Assembly: GCF_014207095.1 (NCBI RefSeq)
Contig: NZ_JACHBG010000004.1
Location: forward strand, 429,682-493,681
Reading direction: 5' to 3'
DNA length: 64,000 nt
DNA from: Martinezella lusitana
Lineage (GTDB): Bacteria > Pseudomonadota > Alphaproteobacteria > Rhizobiales > Rhizobiaceae
In this document: positions 10,627 through 20,332 of the stretch, one piece after another
Numbering within the stretch: the stretch's first letter is position 1
Layout of the letters: each line of letters begins with the position of its first letter
The notes under the pieces: model-generated
Database searches by the model: none
The model's input: only the letters and a program-made list of their open reading frames with translations
What the model was told of the DNA's origin: nothing
Program-made: the position numbers and the translations under genes

Positions 10627-11160
10627 TCAAAGCAGGCCCAGCGCTGAGAGCACATAGTCGGCGCGTGCGTCGACGTCGATCTTCGGCAAAATATGCAGCC
10701 CGTAGCCGAGCTTGGGATAGTCTGCGCACAGCCGGTCATACTCGGCAATGCCGGCGGATAGATCGTGTCGGCGCTCATGGTCACCGACATATATTTCCGG
10801 CCAGGGCGGCGTGAGGAAGACATGGCTGTTATAGCGATGCTTTTGGCCATAGGAGGCCAGCGCCGGTTCGCCGGTGATGTGCTGAAGCGCCGACGCAGCA
10901 TCGATCAATCCTCTGTCGAAGAAAACGATACCGGCGCGCTTGGTTGCCGCGTCACGATCGGCGAGTGACATATCGATCGCCCGGCGCAGGAAGGCGGTCA
11001 AATCCTCCCAGGGCAGCGCCGAGCCGCCGCTCTCCAGTTCTTGCGTAACGATGCGCCGGCCCGGTTCTTCGACAACATGGTGTCCGCGAAGCCGGAGCGC
11101 TTCGAGCAAGGTCGATTTGCCCCCACCCGAGCAGCCTGAAAGAATGACAAATCTATCCAT
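10627..11160 (-). CDS. P-loop ATP/GTP-binding protein (AAA_28-like)
   Basis: A 177-residue P-loop protein. The Walker A motif GCSGGGKST is at residues 9-17 immediately after the first strand FVIL, and VFFDRGLID (about 82-90) is a Walker B-like strand with a DRG element as in nucleoside and adenylate kinase-like proteins. A later HERRHD and a C-terminal LPKIDVDARADYVLSAL complete the compact fold. These resemble small predicted ATPases or kinases whose substrate is unknown. It converges on the DUF1127 gene and is downstream of a small lipoprotein gene. Confidence 0.75.
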   Translation of the reverse strand: MDRFVILSGCSGGGKSTLLEALRLRGHHVVEEPGRRIVTQELESGGSALPWEDLTAFLRRAIDMSLADRDAATKRAGIVFFDRGLIDAASALQHITGEPALASYGQKHRYNSHVFLTPPWPEIYVGDHERRHDLSAGIAEYDRLCADYPKLGYGLHILPKIDVDARADYVLSALGLL

Positions 11161-11240
11161 GACAATGATCCCTGAAGTTGAGGGCCGTCATGCGTCGGCT
11201 GCGGTGTCGCAGAATGCGGGATGAGTTCAGGCCGATGGCC

Positions 11241-11654
11241 TTAGGTGCAGTTTTTCGAACCCGCAGCCCAACGATTGACGTCGCCCGTGATACGGCCGCC
11301 GGAAGCGCCACCCATCATCGGACCGAAGGCCTGCAATTGGGCCGGATTGCCTTCCGCCTGGACAACAAGTGACGGCCGGCCGGTCGGATGCTTCTTGTCG
11401 ACCACGAGAATGCGCGGGCGACCGGTAAAGGAATTGAGTTCCGGAGAAAGCTGGTAACCCGCAAAGGCCGGGTCCGACGATTTGAACCAGCAGGCGCTGG
11501 CATTGAGCATGACGCGTTCCATCGTCGACAGTGCGCTGCGATCGGTCGCGACGATGCTCGGAGTGCGCGGACCGGCGCAAGAGGTGACGAGAGGCCCAAG
11601 CATCGCGATGGCAGCGGCGGAGTAAAGTCCTGTCGGGAGGCGAGGGCGCATCAA
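11241..11654 (-). CDS. small predicted lipoprotein of unknown function
   Basis: A 137-residue protein with a signal peptide ending in a lipobox-like PLVTSC (Cys about residue 27), so it is probably lipid-anchored. The mature part contains WFKSSDPAFAGYQLSPELNSF and a PRILVVDKK strand, with no enzyme motif that I recognise. It lies 80 bp upstream of the P-loop ATPase gene on the same strand and downstream of purQ. Homologues seem to be common conserved hypothetical proteins in Rhizobiales; this last point is inference from general character. Confidence 0.6.
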   Translation of the reverse strand: MMRPRLPTGLYSAAAIAMLGPLVTSCAGPRTPSIVATDRSALSTMERVMLNASACWFKSSDPAFAGYQLSPELNSFTGRPRILVVDKKHPTGRPSLVVQAEGNPAQLQAFGPMMGGASGGRITGDVNRWAAGSKNCT

Positions 11655-11778
11655 TTTCTTTCCAGTGAAGCGGTTAGGTCTGGCTTTGCCACAGTCACCA
11701 ACTGACCATTCGTCGGCGCTCTGCTGCTTTGCGCAACGACGCCGATTTTATGATGTTGACGCCCGGCTCGGCGATTTA

Positions 11779-12450
11779 TCAGGCGGCGATGACGCCGAGT
11801 GCCGAGGCGAACAAGCCGCGGCCGTCATTGCCACCATGTGCCGCTTCGATCAGGTTTTCCGGATGCGGCATCATGCCGAGGACATTGCCCTTGGCGTTGA
11901 TGACGCCGGCAATATCATTGACAGAGCCGTTGGGATTGGTGCCTTCGGCATAGCGGAAGACCACCTGGCCGTTGTCTTCGATCGCCTTCAGCGTGTCGGC
12001 ATCGGCGAAATAGTTGCCGTCATGATGCGCGACCGGGCTGCGGATGACCTGACCCTTGGCATAGGCGCTGGTGAATTCCGTATCGGCGTTCACCACTTCG
12101 AGCTTCACTTCGCGGCAGACGAATTTCAGCGAGGCGTTGCGCATCAGCGCGCCGGGCAGCATGCCGGCTTCCAGCAGGATCTGGAAACCGTTGCAGACGC
12201 CGAGAACCTTGACGCCCTTGTCGGCCTTGTCCCTGATCGCCTGCATGATCGGCATGCGCGCTGCGATCGCGCCGCAGCGCAGGTAATCGCCGTAAGAGAA
12301 GCCGCCGGGAATAACGATCAGGTCAACATCCGGGATCTCGGTTTCGGTCTGCCAGACAGTCACGGGCGCATGGCCGGAAATCTTGGTCAGAGCCGCGATC
12401 ATGTCGCGATCACGATTGAGGCCGGGGAGTTGGACGACTGCTGATTTCAT
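11779..12450 (-). CDS. purQ: FGAM synthase glutaminase subunit PurQ
   Basis: A 223-residue class I glutamine amidotransferase. The nucleophile Cys lies in [20 protein letters not shown], and the catalytic His-Glu in MMPHPENL near the C terminus. N-terminal [12 protein letters not shown] and [15 protein letters not shown] are PurQ landmarks. It feeds ammonia to PurL. The start at 12450 is chosen because an ATGA overlap joins it to the stop of the upstream kptA gene and because it restores the canonical [10 protein letters not shown] start; a longer in-frame start reaches into kptA. Confidence 0.98.
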   Translation of the reverse strand: MKSAVVQLPGLNRDRDMIAALTKISGHAPVTVWQTETEIPDVDLIVIPGGFSYGDYLRCGAIAARMPIMQAIRDKADKGVKVLGVCNGFQILLEAGMLPGALMRNASLKFVCREVKLEVVNADTEFTSAYAKGQVIRSPVAHHDGNYFADADTLKAIEDNGQVVFRYAEGTNPNGSVNDIAGVINAKGNVLGMMPHPENLIEAAHGGNDGRGLFASALGVIAA

Positions 12451-13004
12451 GATGCTGGTCCCGCAAGAGGCGAAAGATACTGGCTTGGAACGTGATCGGT
12501 GAGCCATACTCCATTGTCGCTGACAAAGAAAGAATGACCGTCCGCATGCATGCGCGCCGCGTCGATTTCAAGGATGATGTAGTCACCCTTGCGTCTCGTC
12601 GCGACGATTTTGGCCGTTTCTATATCCGGAGACAGGTGAACATGATGGCGCTGCATCTTATTCAGTTCTGAACTTTGGATTGCCGACCAGCTTTCGAGCG
12701 ATGTTCCGTGAAACAGCTTCGATGGTGGCGTCGCCGAATTCAGCGCCAGATCCACCGTGACACTGTGGCCCTGCGCTGCGCGGATACGATCACCCAGCAG
12801 CGTGAAGCGCTTCTTTGGATTGGACTCGATCACTTCGAGGATATCGGCTTCGGTGACATCGAAGCGGTCAAGAACCGTCTTTTTCAAATCGTCAAAAGGC
12901 ACCCACCCTTCAGAGTCCAGAGCCAGGCCAGCCTCATGCGGTGCATGCCTTAGCGCGTAGCTCATGAACTTCGAAATTTCGGTCTGGAGTTTGGTGGTTG
13001 CCAT
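12447..13004 (-). CDS. kptA: RNA 2'-phosphotransferase KptA/Tpt1
   Basis: A 185-residue KptA/Tpt1 family enzyme that transfers an internal 2'-phosphate of RNA to NAD+. The four catalytic landmarks are present in order: Arg-His in SYALRHAP, Arg in [10 protein letters not shown], the LFHGT strand, and Arg in [10 protein letters not shown]. In bacteria, which lack the yeast-type tRNA ligase, the physiological substrate is unresolved; ADP-ribosylation of nucleic-acid ends has been proposed. The gene sits between purS and purQ, overlapping purQ by ATGA and 8 bp after purS, so it is probably translated from the purine transcript. The start at 13004 is the one nearest the conserved region. Confidence 0.9.
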   Translation of the reverse strand: MATTKLQTEISKFMSYALRHAPHEAGLALDSEGWVPFDDLKKTVLDRFDVTEADILEVIESNPKKRFTLLGDRIRAAQGHSVTVDLALNSATPPSKLFHGTSLESWSAIQSSELNKMQRHHVHLSPDIETAKIVATRRKGDYIILEIDAARMHADGHSFFVSDNGVWLTDHVPSQYLSPLAGPAS

Positions 13005-13012
13005 CAACGATA

Positions 13013-13255
13013 TCAGTCGATCGAAATGGCGAAGTTCTCGATCACCGTATTGGCGAGGAGCTTTTCGCACATGGCTTTCAGCTCGGCTTCGGCCTTGGCC
13101 TTGTCGGTGCCTTCAAGCTCAAGGTCGAAGACCTTACCCTGGCGAACCTGATGGACGCCGTCAAAGCCAAGTGCGCCGAGTGCGCCTTCGATTGCCTTGC
13201 CCTGAGGATCGAGAACGCCGTTTTTCAGCGTGACGGTTACACGAGCCTTGATCAC
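13013..13255 (-). CDS. purS: FGAM synthase subunit PurS
   Basis: An 80-residue PurS. The conserved pattern ARVTVTLKNGVLDPQGKAIEGAL near the N terminus and GKVFDLELEGTDKAKAEAELKAMCEKLLANTVIENF is nearly complete. PurS dimers bridge PurL and PurQ and help to channel ammonia. It follows purC by 17 bp and precedes kptA by 8 bp on the same strand. Confidence 0.97.
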   Translation of the reverse strand: MIKARVTVTLKNGVLDPQGKAIEGALGALGFDGVHQVRQGKVFDLELEGTDKAKAEAELKAMCEKLLANTVIENFAISID

Positions 13256-13272
13256 GATTGTCCTTCCTGAAC

Positions 13273-14037
13273 TTACTTGACGAGAACCGGGCCCGTGCCG
13301 CGCACGGGTTCGTTTTCATTGATGATGCCGAGGCGGCGAGCGACTTCGGAATAGGCTTCGAGCAGACCGCCCATATCGCGACGGAAGCGATCCTTGTCCA
13401 TCTTCTCATGGGTTGCGATATCCCAGAGACGGCAGCTGTCCGGCGAGATTTCGTCGGCGAGGATGATACGCATCATGTCGCCTTCGAAGAGACGGCCGCA
13501 TTCGATCTTGAAATCGACGAGCTGGATGCCGACGCCGAGGAAAAGGCCGGTCATGAAGTCGTTGACGCGTATGGCGAGCGCCATGATGTCATCGAGTTCC
13601 GCCGGGTTGGCCCAGCCGAAAGCCGTGATGTGCTCTTCAGAGACCATCGGGTCTTCGAGGGCATCGGACTTGTAATAGAATTCGATGATCGACCGCGGCA
13701 GCACCACGCCTTCCTCGATGCCGAGGCGCTTGGAGAGCGAGCCAGCGGCGACGTTGCGCACGACGATCTCGAGGGGAATCATCTCCACTTCCCTGATCAG
13801 CTGCTCGCGCATGTTGAGGCGGCGGATGAAATGGGTGGGAATGCCGATCTTGTTCAGATGGCTGAAGATATATTCGCAGATGCGATTGTTCAGAACACCC
13901 TTGCCATCGATGACTTCGTGCTTCTTCTTGTTGAAGGCAGTAGCGTCGTCCTTGAAGAACTGGATCAGCGTGCCCGGCTCAGGTCCTTCATAAAGGATCT
14001 TGGCCTTGCCTTCGTAGATACGGCGGCGACGGTTCAT
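13273..14037 (-). CDS. purC: phosphoribosylaminoimidazole-succinocarboxamide synthase
   Basis: A 254-residue SAICAR synthetase, which joins CAIR and aspartate with ATP. The sequence starts [16 protein letters not shown] and contains [25 protein letters not shown], and the signature [10 protein letters not shown] with [12 protein letters not shown]. The start at 14037 is preferred, giving MNRRRR; an upstream in-frame ATG adds residues unlike the family. It heads the purC-purS-kptA-purQ unit; the preceding 264 bp contain no gene. Confidence 0.97.
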   Translation of the reverse strand: MNRRRRIYEGKAKILYEGPEPGTLIQFFKDDATAFNKKKHEVIDGKGVLNNRICEYIFSHLNKIGIPTHFIRRLNMREQLIREVEMIPLEIVVRNVAAGSLSKRLGIEEGVVLPRSIIEFYYKSDALEDPMVSEEHITAFGWANPAELDDIMALAIRVNDFMTGLFLGVGIQLVDFKIECGRLFEGDMMRIILADEISPDSCRLWDIATHEKMDKDRFRRDMGGLLEAYSEVARRLGIINENEPVRGTGPVLVK

Positions 14038-14301
14038 TGGTATTGTTCTCTGTCTTTGGCGCTCATGGGACAGCGCAAGTGGATCGTGTGTGGGCGTCCC
14101 CATAACGGATAAGAAGCGAATTCACAATCCGCCTGCGCCTCCTTCCTAGGAATTCCGGCCTGGGCGGGGTGCCAAGGCTCTGAATCGAGATCCTGTCACA
14201 CCCTGTTTTACAGGCTTTTATCTGACGATGGAATGAAGGCGGCCTATACTTCACAGGCTAGTGAGCCCGGCCCTCTCCATCCCATTGTTATTTCCGGGCC
14301 A

Positions 14302-14856
14302 TCATGGCTTCAATTGGCTCAGGAACTTGGCGAAGACCATCGTGCCTTCGGGCCAGGGGCCGTGGCCGGATTCGCTGTTGATATGGCCGGACTCGCCGGC
14401 GTCGATCAGCTGCGAGCCCCAGCTGTTGGCAACGTCGTCTGCATGCTCGTAGCTGCCGAAAGGGTCGTTGCGGCTCGCGATCGTGATCGACGGAAACGGC
14501 AGCGGCTCGCGCGGGTAGGGGCCGAACGTCATCAGATGCTTCGGCCGGATGCCTGGATTAGCAACATCGGGTGGTGCCACGAGGAAGGCGCCTGCGACCT
14601 TGTTGCGGAAATGCGGGATCGCATGGATCACCGACGGCACGCCGAGCGAATGCGCCACGAGCACAACAGGTTTATCCGAGGCGTTCACCTCTTCGGCGAT
14701 ACGAGCCACCCAATCGTCGCGCACGGGCTTAGACCATTCGGCCTGTTCCACGCGCCGCGCAGTCGAGAGCTTCTGCTCCCACCGCGTCTGCCAGTGGTCG
14801 GGGCCGGAGTTCGTATAGCCGGGAATGATGAGGATGTTTGCGTCGGAAGCTTTCAT
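14302..14856 (-). CDS. RBBP9/YdeN-type alpha/beta hydrolase
   Basis: A 184-residue small serine hydrolase of the RBBP9/YdeN (COG3545) family. ILIIPGYTNSGPDHWQTRWE is the family N-terminal motif, the nucleophile Ser is in VLVAHSLG, the acidic residue in ASRNDPFGS, and the catalytic His in ESGHINSESG. Such enzymes hydrolyse small esters of unknown identity. The start at 14856 puts the first strand at residues 6-10. It stands alone upstream of purC, divergent from the DUF2189 gene. Confidence 0.88.
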   Translation of the reverse strand: MKASDANILIIPGYTNSGPDHWQTRWEQKLSTARRVEQAEWSKPVRDDWVARIAEEVNASDKPVVLVAHSLGVPSVIHAIPHFRNKVAGAFLVAPPDVANPGIRPKHLMTFGPYPREPLPFPSITIASRNDPFGSYEHADDVANSWGSQLIDAGESGHINSESGHGPWPEGTMVFAKFLSQLKP

Positions 14857-15023
14857 GATAGCGCCGATGTGGAAAAGGTGGCCCCAAGTGTCAAGGGAAA
14901 AGGGCGACAATTGCGGCAAAATTTGCTAGGATTGCTCCTGCCGGTAGCGAATGACGATGTCGGCGAGCAATTTGCCGCCATCTTTCACCGCAGCCGAGCG
15001 CCACGGTTGAGGAGGAGAGCATT

Positions 15024-15824
15024 ATGACGGCCTTTCATGTCATGGCCGGAGCGGACCATACATTTTCCCGTCCCGCCATCCGCAAGATAGGTATTGCAGA
15101 CCTTGTCGACGCCCTCAAATTGGGGCTCGACGACTTCAGCGAGAAGCCTTCGCATTATGTCTTCCTGTGCCTGATGTATCCGATTGCAGGCATCGCGCTT
15201 GCAATCTGGAGCACAGACCAGAACCTGCTGCCGCTGCTATTCCCGCTGATGTCAGGCTTTGCCCTGCTCGGCCCGATAGCGGCAATCGGTCTCTACGAGA
15301 TCAGCCGGCGCCGGGAAAAGGGGATGGATACATCCTGGAGCCATGCATTCGAGGTTCGCCATTCGCCGGCCTTGCCGTCGATTATCGTTGCGGGCCTGAT
15401 GCTGTTCGGCCTCTTCATCGTCTGGCTTATCGTGGCGCAGAACATTTACTTCATCTTCTTCGGTGACGGCGTGCCGCCCACGCTTTCATCCTTCGTGTCG
15501 AAAATTCTGACAACACGGCAAGGCATGGCGATGATGTTCTGGGGCAATCTGGCAGGTTTCCTCTTTGCGCTCGTCGTGCTCGCGACCACGGTCGTGACGT
15601 TTCCGCTGCTATTGGACCGTGACGTCGGTGTCGTTGCGGCGATCGACGCCAGCATCAGGGCGACGCTCATCAATCCGGTTCCGGTCGCGGTCTGGGGCCT
15701 GATGGTGGCAGCACTGCTCGCTGTCGGCACGATCCCGATCTTTGCCGGTCTTGCGGTCATCATGCCCATCCTCGGTCACGCGTCCTGGCATCTCTACCGC
15801 AAGCTGGTCGTAGCTCAGGAATAG
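15024..15824 (+). CDS. DUF2189 integral membrane protein
   Basis: A 266-residue polytopic protein with about six hydrophobic helices. The N-terminal sequence RKIGIADLVDALKLGLDDF is the diagnostic amphipathic leader of DUF2189, followed by LFPLMSGFALLGPIAAIGLYEISRRRE. Function of this family is unknown; some members are annotated as cytochrome oxidase-associated, which cannot be judged here. It precedes the iron-permease-like gene by 87 bp on the same strand. Confidence 0.85.
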   Translation: MTAFHVMAGADHTFSRPAIRKIGIADLVDALKLGLDDFSEKPSHYVFLCLMYPIAGIALAIWSTDQNLLPLLFPLMSGFALLGPIAAIGLYEISRRREKGMDTSWSHAFEVRHSPALPSIIVAGLMLFGLFIVWLIVAQNIYFIFFGDGVPPTLSSFVSKILTTRQGMAMMFWGNLAGFLFALVVLATTVVTFPLLLDRDVGVVAAIDASIRATLINPVPVAVWGLMVAALLAVGTIPIFAGLAVIMPILGHASWHLYRKLVVAQE

Positions 15825-15911
15825 GCCTTCAAGCTTTCAGCGGTTTTCAGCCATCGTTGGAACCGCAACGGGATTTCCACGTTGATCCGCATCATCATGG
15901 AGATGCGGATC

Positions 15912-16412
15912 ATGCCTTCGCTTACGCATATTTTCACCCGTTTCGCGATGACGGTCTCGGATTGGACCGGCAAGCCGGCCATCTTCGTGCTGGCGCTGCT
16001 CTGCGTCATTGTGTGGGGCACGACAGGGCCGATCTTCGATTATTCGGACACCTGGCAGCTGGTCATCAATACCAGCACGACGATCGTCACCTTTCTGATG
16101 GTTTTTCTGCTGCAGAGCGCGCAGACGCGCGACACGCGGGCTATTCAGGCGAAACTCAACGAGTTGATCCTGACCAGCGGGGCAGAGAATCGCTTCGTTG
16201 GGATCGAAAATCTCGATGAAGAGGATCTGAAGCACCTCGACAGGCTCGTCGAGAAGGCAGCAAAGCGGCACCAGGAACGACACAAAGGCAAGGCCGGCGA
16301 AAGCGTCGAGCTCGATACCGTGATCGTTGCCAAGCCCGCGAACAAAAGGAAAAGGCGGCGCGTCAACCGCACCGCCTCACCGTCAAATCAGACCAATCAT
16401 ACCAAGACTTAG
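15912..16412 (+). CDS. low-affinity iron permease family membrane protein
   Basis: A 166-residue protein with two transmembrane helices (about 18-37 and 48-68), the sequence TDWTGKP-like VSDWTGKPAIFV and NTSTTIVTFLMVFLLQSAQTRDTRAIQAKLNELI, all typical of the family named low-affinity iron permease (Fet4-related), then a long basic C-terminal tail ending KKRKRRR-like. A transport role has not been proved for bacterial members. The start at 15912 is chosen over upstream ATGs because it begins the conserved region. It overlaps the purB stop by 4 bp on the opposite strand. Confidence 0.8.
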   Translation: MPSLTHIFTRFAMTVSDWTGKPAIFVLALLCVIVWGTTGPIFDYSDTWQLVINTSTTIVTFLMVFLLQSAQTRDTRAIQAKLNELILTSGAENRFVGIENLDEEDLKHLDRLVEKAAKRHQERHKGKAGESVELDTVIVAKPANKRKRRRVNRTASPSNQTNHTKT

Positions 16413-17710
16413 CCGAAGACCCGCTTGAAGATCGTGTCGACATGCTTGGTGTGATAGCCGAGGTCGAACTTTTCGCGGATATCCTCTTCGGACAACGCGG
16501 CACGCACTTCCTGGTCGGCCAGAAGCTCCTCGAGGAAGTCCTTGCCCTGTTCCCAGACCTTCATCGCGTTGCGCTGCACGAGGCGGTAGGAATCCTCGCG
16601 GGAGACGCCGGCCTGGGTGAGTGCCAGCAGGACGCGCTGCGAATGAACAAGTCCGCGGAACTTGTTCATATTCTTCATCATATTGTCCGGGTAGACGAGA
16701 AGCTTGTCGATGACGCTCGTTATGCGGGCCAGCGCGAAGTCCAGCGTAACCGTCGCATCCGGGCCGATCATGCGTTCGACCGAGGAGTGCGAGATATCGC
16801 GTTCGTGCCAGAGTGCGACGTTTTCCATAGCCGGAATCGCGTAGGAACGGACCATGCGGGCGAGACCGGTGAGGTTTTCCGTCAGCACCGGGTTACGCTT
16901 GTGCGGCATGGCCGACGAGCCTTTCTGGCCCGGCGAGAAATATTCCTCGGCTTCCAGGACTTCGGTGCGCTGCAGGTGGCGGATTTCGGTGGAAAGGCGC
17001 TCGATCGAGGAAGCGACGACGCCGAGGGTGGCGAAGAACATGGCATGGCGATCGCGCGGGATGACCTGTGTGGAGACCGGCTCCGGCTTCAGGCCAAGGG
17101 CAGCAGCGACATGTTCTTCAACGCGCGGGTCGATATTGGCGAAGGTGCCGACGGCACCCGAGATGGCGCAAGTGGCGACTTCCTCGCGTGCTGCGATCAG
17201 GCGCTGCTTGCAGCGCTCGAATTCGGCATAAGCAAGCGCCAGCTTGACGCCGAAGGTGGTGGGCTCGGCGTGAATGCCGTGCGAACGGCCGATCGTGACG
17301 GTGTCCTTGTGTTCGAAGGCGCGGCGCTTCAGGGCTTCAAGCAGCTTGTCGATATCGGCAAGCAGCAGGTCGCTAGCGCGTACGAGCTGAACGTTGAAGC
17401 AGGTGTCGAGCACGTCGGAGGAGGTCATGCCCTGATGCACGAAGCGGGCGTCCGGGCCAACGATTTCGGCCAGATGCGTCAGGAAGGCGATGACATCATG
17501 CTTGGTAACGGCTTCGATCTCATCGATGCGGGCGACGTCGAAGGTCGCCTTGCCACCCTTTTCCCAGATGGTGTCGGCTGCGGACTTCGGGATGACACCG
17601 AGGGCGGCCAGTGCATCGCAGGCATGGGCCTCGATCTCGAACCAGATACGAAACTTGGTTTCGGGCGACCAGATGGCGACCATTTCCGGTCGGGAGTAGC
17701 GCGGGATCAT
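16409..17710 (-). CDS. purB: adenylosuccinate lyase
   Basis: A 433-residue PurB of the fumarase/aspartase superfamily. It converts SAICAR to AICAR and adenylosuccinate to AMP. The family signature GSSAMPHKRNP is present near residue 265, as are the catalytic-His region TSSDVLDTC and GRSHGIHAEPTTFG. Start at 17710 gives the canonical MIPRYSRPEM; a longer frame adds unrelated residues. It is transcribed alone, about 2.4 kb upstream of purC, and converges with the iron-permease-like gene. Confidence 0.97.
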   Translation of the reverse strand: MIPRYSRPEMVAIWSPETKFRIWFEIEAHACDALAALGVIPKSAADTIWEKGGKATFDVARIDEIEAVTKHDVIAFLTHLAEIVGPDARFVHQGMTSSDVLDTCFNVQLVRASDLLLADIDKLLEALKRRAFEHKDTVTIGRSHGIHAEPTTFGVKLALAYAEFERCKQRLIAAREEVATCAISGAVGTFANIDPRVEEHVAAALGLKPEPVSTQVIPRDRHAMFFATLGVVASSIERLSTEIRHLQRTEVLEAEEYFSPGQKGSSAMPHKRNPVLTENLTGLARMVRSYAIPAMENVALWHERDISHSSVERMIGPDATVTLDFALARITSVIDKLLVYPDNMMKNMNKFRGLVHSQRVLLALTQAGVSREDSYRLVQRNAMKVWEQGKDFLEELLADQEVRAALSEEDIREKFDLGYHTKHVDTIFKRVFG

Positions 17711-17811
17711 TGGCTCAGAGCTTTCTTGGCTAACGGGAAAGGAGAACTTGCGCCCCCATAACAAAGACGGGCGGCATTCACAATGTTTGGCGGATCAATC
17801 TTTCATCCGCA

Positions 17812-18339
17812 TTAGCGCATATGCCGGACAAGATAGGCTGACGCAGCTATCAGGCAAAGCAAACCGAGGGGCAAAAACAGCGTAGAGCCGAGAACGGCGA
17901 ACTGATAAACGGCGCTGGCGCTGGTGAACAGGAATTGGAATATCCAGATGAGCGAGCCGAACGGTGCATGCCAGCGTGCGTAGAACCAGCGATAGTCCAT
18001 GGCAAAGAGGAATGCCGTCATGGCTAGGGTGCCGATGGATAGCGCCAGGAAGAAGGCTGCGAAGCGCGTCGTTGGCGGCCGATGGTCTGCAAAGCGCCTG
18101 GTGAACGGCACTACGACGAGCCAGGAGACGGCGCCGCCGAGGAAATAGATAAGGGCAAGCGCGGTCAAGTGGCTCGTGAGCAGGTCGTTGCGTAGATAAA
18201 GCGCGGCAAGAGCCGAGGCGGTCATTGCCATCCCCCAGCAGGCTGCGTCGCGCAGATATCCAAGGCAATAGGAAACGGCGGTCCGGGTCCGGGTCCGGTC
18301 CGCCGCCTCGATAATTCTGGCTGGATTACTTGGATCCAA
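17812..18339 (-). CDS. polytopic membrane protein overlapping rpe
   Basis: A 175-residue membrane protein with about four hydrophobic helices and no family that I recognise. The start is the interesting part: the frame extends far upstream through rpe, but a TTG at 18339 is preceded by GAGG at good spacing and lies 14 bp inside the end of rpe, suggesting translational coupling. Residues 1-20 are polar, followed by [26 protein letters not shown]. No ATG is found before about residue 37. Whether TTG is really used is inference. Confidence 0.55.
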   Translation of the reverse strand: MDPSNPARIIEAADRTRTRTAVSYCLGYLRDAACWGMAMTASALAALYLRNDLLTSHLTALALIYFLGGAVSWLVVVPFTRRFADHRPPTTRFAAFFLALSIGTLAMTAFLFAMDYRWFYARWHAPFGSLIWIFQFLFTSASAVYQFAVLGSTLFLPLGLLCLIAASAYLVRHMR

Positions 18340-19012
18340 CGCGACCTCTTTCCGCCGCGGCTCTGAGGTCGCCGATCGTCTGCTTGTAGGCGTCGACCGA
18401 TTCGCCCTTGAAGATTGCTGAACCGGCAACCAGAACGTTGGCGCCTGCCGCGATGATGAGCTCGGCCGTGTCGGTGGAAACGCCGCCGTCGACTTCCAGT
18501 TCGATTGGTCTGTCACCGATCAGAGACTTGGCGTTGCGGATCTTGTCGGCCATGGCCGGGATAAATTTCTGGCCGCCGAAGCCCGGGTTGACCGACATGA
18601 TCAGGATCAGGTCGATATCGTCGAGCACGTTTTCCAAGATCGATAGCGGCGTGGCCGGATTGAGGGTGACGCCGACCTTCTTGCCGAGATGACGGATAGT
18701 CTGCAGCGAGCGATGCAGATGCACGCCTGCTTCCGCATGGACCGTAATGCGGTCGCAGCCGGCCTTAGCGAAGGCTTCGAGATAGGGATCGGCCGGCGAG
18801 ATCATCAGATGGCAGTCGAAGGTGGCGGTCGTATAGGGGCGCAGCGCCTTGATGACATCGGGGCCGAAGGAGATGTTCGGCACGAAATGACCGTCCATGA
18901 CATCCAGATGGATCCAGTCGGCTCCGGCTTCGGTCACATCCTTCACTTCCTGGCCGAGTCTGGCGAAATCGGCGGCAAGAATGGAAGGGGCAATGCGGAT
19001 CGGCAAGGTCAT
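18326..19012 (-). CDS. rpe: ribulose-phosphate 3-epimerase
   Basis: A 228-residue TIM-barrel enzyme that interconverts ribulose 5-phosphate and xylulose 5-phosphate in the pentose phosphate and Calvin-type pathways. Landmarks: [14 protein letters not shown] at the N terminus, [39 protein letters not shown], and ELEVDGGVS. The start at 19012 gives [12 protein letters not shown]; the longer frame is rejected. The downstream membrane gene overlaps its end by 14 bp. Confidence 0.97.
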   Translation of the reverse strand: MTLPIRIAPSILAADFARLGQEVKDVTEAGADWIHLDVMDGHFVPNISFGPDVIKALRPYTTATFDCHLMISPADPYLEAFAKAGCDRITVHAEAGVHLHRSLQTIRHLGKKVGVTLNPATPLSILENVLDDIDLILIMSVNPGFGGQKFIPAMADKIRNAKSLIGDRPIELEVDGGVSTDTAELIIAAGANVLVAGSAIFKGESVDAYKQTIGDLRAAAERGRVGSK

Positions 19013-19092
19013 GGTGTAGCTGAGCTCCAACTGAATTTTCGGCTTGGATTAGCACCGACGTCGCAGGCAAACAACCGCCCGCGGGGATCCTC

Positions 19093-20175
19093 TCAATTTG
19101 ATGGCGTCGTTACCGGCACGAAAGTGTTGCCGCGCCATTCCAGCCGCTGATAGAAATTTTCGGTGAGTTCGTGGTTCTGACCGAATGTGATCGGACCCAT
19201 CGCCGTCTGGAAAGCCGTACCGACAAGCTTGTCCGCGACGGGCTTGTTTTCCGTCTTGGCGCTTTCGGCGGCCTGACTGGCGATCTGTGCGGCCGCGGCG
19301 GCGGGCAGTGTATAGCCGTCCGGTTCTATGCCGGCAGCACGCATGGCCTGTGCTGCCGATTGCGCCGCGGGCAGGCTGGCAAAATCGGGAAGCGCGATTG
19401 CCTGTACGCCTTCGAGCAGGGGCACCGGTTGATCGGCGGCGCGCATCGCGTCACCTCCCATGAGGGTCAGCGGAATGTTTTCGCTCTTGGCGTCGCGCGC
19501 AATCACGGCGACATCGCTGCGGTCGCCGCCGACGAAGACGCGTGTGGCGCCGGCCTTCTTCAGGCGGCGGACGAGGGCGATCTGCTGTTCCTGGCCCGGT
19601 CGGTAGGTGTCGGTGAAGACGGGCTTCAGCCCCTTTTCCTCAAGCGCACTGCGGATCGCGCCGACCAGTTCGCGTCCGTGAATCGTGCCGTCATCGATCA
19701 GGGCCATCGGCTCGGCCGCCCAGTTCTTCAGGATGGTGCTGATGGCCATGGCAGATTCGGCGCTGTCCACCGAGGCAAGACGGAACAGCGGCCAGCCGTT
19801 CTTCAAAGCGTCTTCCATCAGGATACGGGAGCGCACCGAAACAGTGATGGCGGGAATGCCGGCATCCTTGAGGCGGGGCAATGCGCCTTCGAGCGTTTCC
19901 GTGCATAGGAAACCGATCGCGACCTGCGCTTTCGCGGCGATCAGCGCCTCGGCGGCGACGCGACCGCCATCTTCGGTGCAGGGCTCGTTGACGACAGTCG
20001 CCGCGTCCTTCTGCCCCTGGATCTGGAAATTGGCGCCTGCGGTGATCTCGGCTCCGAGCGTGGCGAAATTACCGTCCTGTGGCGCGACGACACCGATGTG
20101 AATTCCTGCCGCGTAGCTGCTGCCGGCCGCAGAAAGCAGCGCGAACAGAAGCGGAAGGCGACGCAGAACGTTCAT
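19093..20175 (-). CDS. periplasmic branched-chain-type substrate-binding protein
   Basis: A 360-residue exported protein with a signal peptide (LLFALLSAAGSSYAA) and a type I periplasmic-binding fold of the leucine/amide (Peripla_BP_6) group: IHIGVVAPQDGNFATLGAEITAG at the start, ALIDDGTIHGRELV and RVFVGGDRSDVAVIARDAKS later. No permease or ATPase genes are adjacent, so it may serve a transporter encoded elsewhere or act as a sensor. Ligand unknown. It is divergent from the flavin reductase-like gene. Confidence 0.82.
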   Translation of the reverse strand: MNVLRRLPLLFALLSAAGSSYAAGIHIGVVAPQDGNFATLGAEITAGANFQIQGQKDAATVVNEPCTEDGGRVAAEALIAAKAQVAIGFLCTETLEGALPRLKDAGIPAITVSVRSRILMEDALKNGWPLFRLASVDSAESAMAISTILKNWAAEPMALIDDGTIHGRELVGAIRSALEEKGLKPVFTDTYRPGQEQQIALVRRLKKAGATRVFVGGDRSDVAVIARDAKSENIPLTLMGGDAMRAADQPVPLLEGVQAIALPDFASLPAAQSAAQAMRAAGIEPDGYTLPAAAAAQIASQAAESAKTENKPVADKLVGTAFQTAMGPITFGQNHELTENFYQRLEWRGNTFVPVTTPSN

Positions 20176-20332
20176 CGATCGATTATCCCGGGCAATTTTT
20201 CTGCTCTATTTATCCGCATGAAGAGGCTCGTCAAAGAAAAAGCAGCAAAATCCCTCTGTTTTCAATGGAGTCATTGTAGAAAAGCTAACATCTGACCGCC
20301 ATATTGAAAGAAAGACGGGGTGTCACAGAGAA

